14,837 bases of DNA, taken from positions 1-14,837 of the forward strand of contig DGIF01000047.1 of the NCBI GenBank assembly GCA_002393165.1. The letters run 5' to 3'. The first letter of the stretch is position 1, and the number at the start of each line of letters is the position of its first letter. The stretch is from Candidatus Saccharibacteria bacterium UBA3829 (GTDB taxonomy: Bacteria > Patescibacteriota > Saccharimonadia > Saccharimonadales > Saccharimonadaceae). Below are positions 14,763-14,837 of this stretch, piece by piece. The position numbers were made by a program, and so were the translations under genes. The notes under the pieces are model-generated. The model was given only the letters and a program-made list of their open reading frames with translations, was not told the origin of the DNA and did not search any database.

Positions 14763-14780
14763 GTGGTTTTGTGATATAAT
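14752..14780 (+). promoter_or_regulatory. Promoter of tRNA-Glu
   Basis: A -35 TTGATT (14752-14757), 17-nt spacer and extended -10 TGATATAAT (TATAAT 14775-14780). It is the best-matching promoter in the window. The -35 box lies in the last codons of the DUF3048 gene. Transcription would start near 14787, leaving about 27 nt of leader before the tRNA. Confidence 0.82.
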
Positions 14781-14813
14781 GGTGGAGAGGATTTTGTTTT
14801 AAATCGCTCATTT

Positions 14814-14837
14814 GGTTCCGTCGTCTAGTGGTCTAGG
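14814..14837 (+). tRNA. tRNA-Glu, 3' truncated by the window edge
   Basis: The first 24 bases of a tRNA: acceptor strand GGTTCCG, then TC, D-arm GTCTAG with GG and AGG. The CGTCTAG-GG-C-AGG pattern is characteristic of bacterial tRNA-Glu. The anticodon lies outside the window, so identity is by D-arm similarity only. A strong promoter lies directly upstream. Confidence 0.75.

Noticed and set aside
1..14837. CRISPR array, insertion sequence, prophage or defence island
   Set aside because: No regularly spaced repeats, transposase, integrase, nuclease-helicase or toxin-antitoxin gene is seen; the genes are ordinary chromosomal types.

Overview
The window looks like a chromosomal segment of a Patescibacteria/CPR bacterium, most likely Candidatus Saccharibacteria (TM7). 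This is inferred from gene content (a YfcC-type carrier, a FISUMP-domain surface protein, a PEGA-domain protein, a DUF3048 protein and a sortase with a long cytoplasmic head), small intergenic gaps and short simple promoters. No organism name can be read directly. All genes are open under translation table 11 with TAA, TAG and TGA stops, which argues against the UGA=Gly code of Gracilibacteria/Absconditabacteria. I see no phage, transposon, CRISPR or other mobile signature, and no stretch over 300 bases lacks a gene.

Layout, left to right. (1) The 3' part of a YfcC-family (DcuC/ArcD-like) membrane carrier, open to the left edge, ends at a bidirectional terminator shared with the convergent gpmI gene. 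(2) On the minus strand a GT4 glycosyltransferase lies upstream of gpmI. (3) A divergent plus-strand pair encodes an exported FISUMP-domain protein and, 2 bp later, a CDP-alcohol phosphatidyltransferase-like membrane protein. (4) On the minus strand are a frameshifted Nudix hydrolase and tRNA-Leu(CAA). (5) A perfect palindromic divergent promoter separates tRNA-Leu from a sortase gene, which overlaps tail-to-tail with a PEGA-domain membrane protein. (6) Divergent to that is a DUF4367-like membrane protein followed by gltX. (7) A minus-strand surface protein with a C-terminal membrane anchor is divergent from a DUF3048 protein, and tRNA-Glu starts at the right edge.

Two themes connect the genes. 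Several are cell-envelope or surface functions (carrier, glycosyltransferase, two surface proteins sharing a beta-rich module, phospholipid-head-group-type enzyme, sortase, PEGA and DUF3048 proteins), alongside core metabolism and translation (gpmI, gltX, tRNAs). The promoters are also strikingly uniform: eight of the ten separately promoted coding genes have TATAAT (usually preceded by TGn) placed 6 nt (once 7 nt) before an ATG. This predicts that transcription starts at the start codon, giving leaderless mRNAs. The same rule corrects the start of three genes. It is the most interesting signal in the window; I do not see a clearly novel defence or metabolic system.
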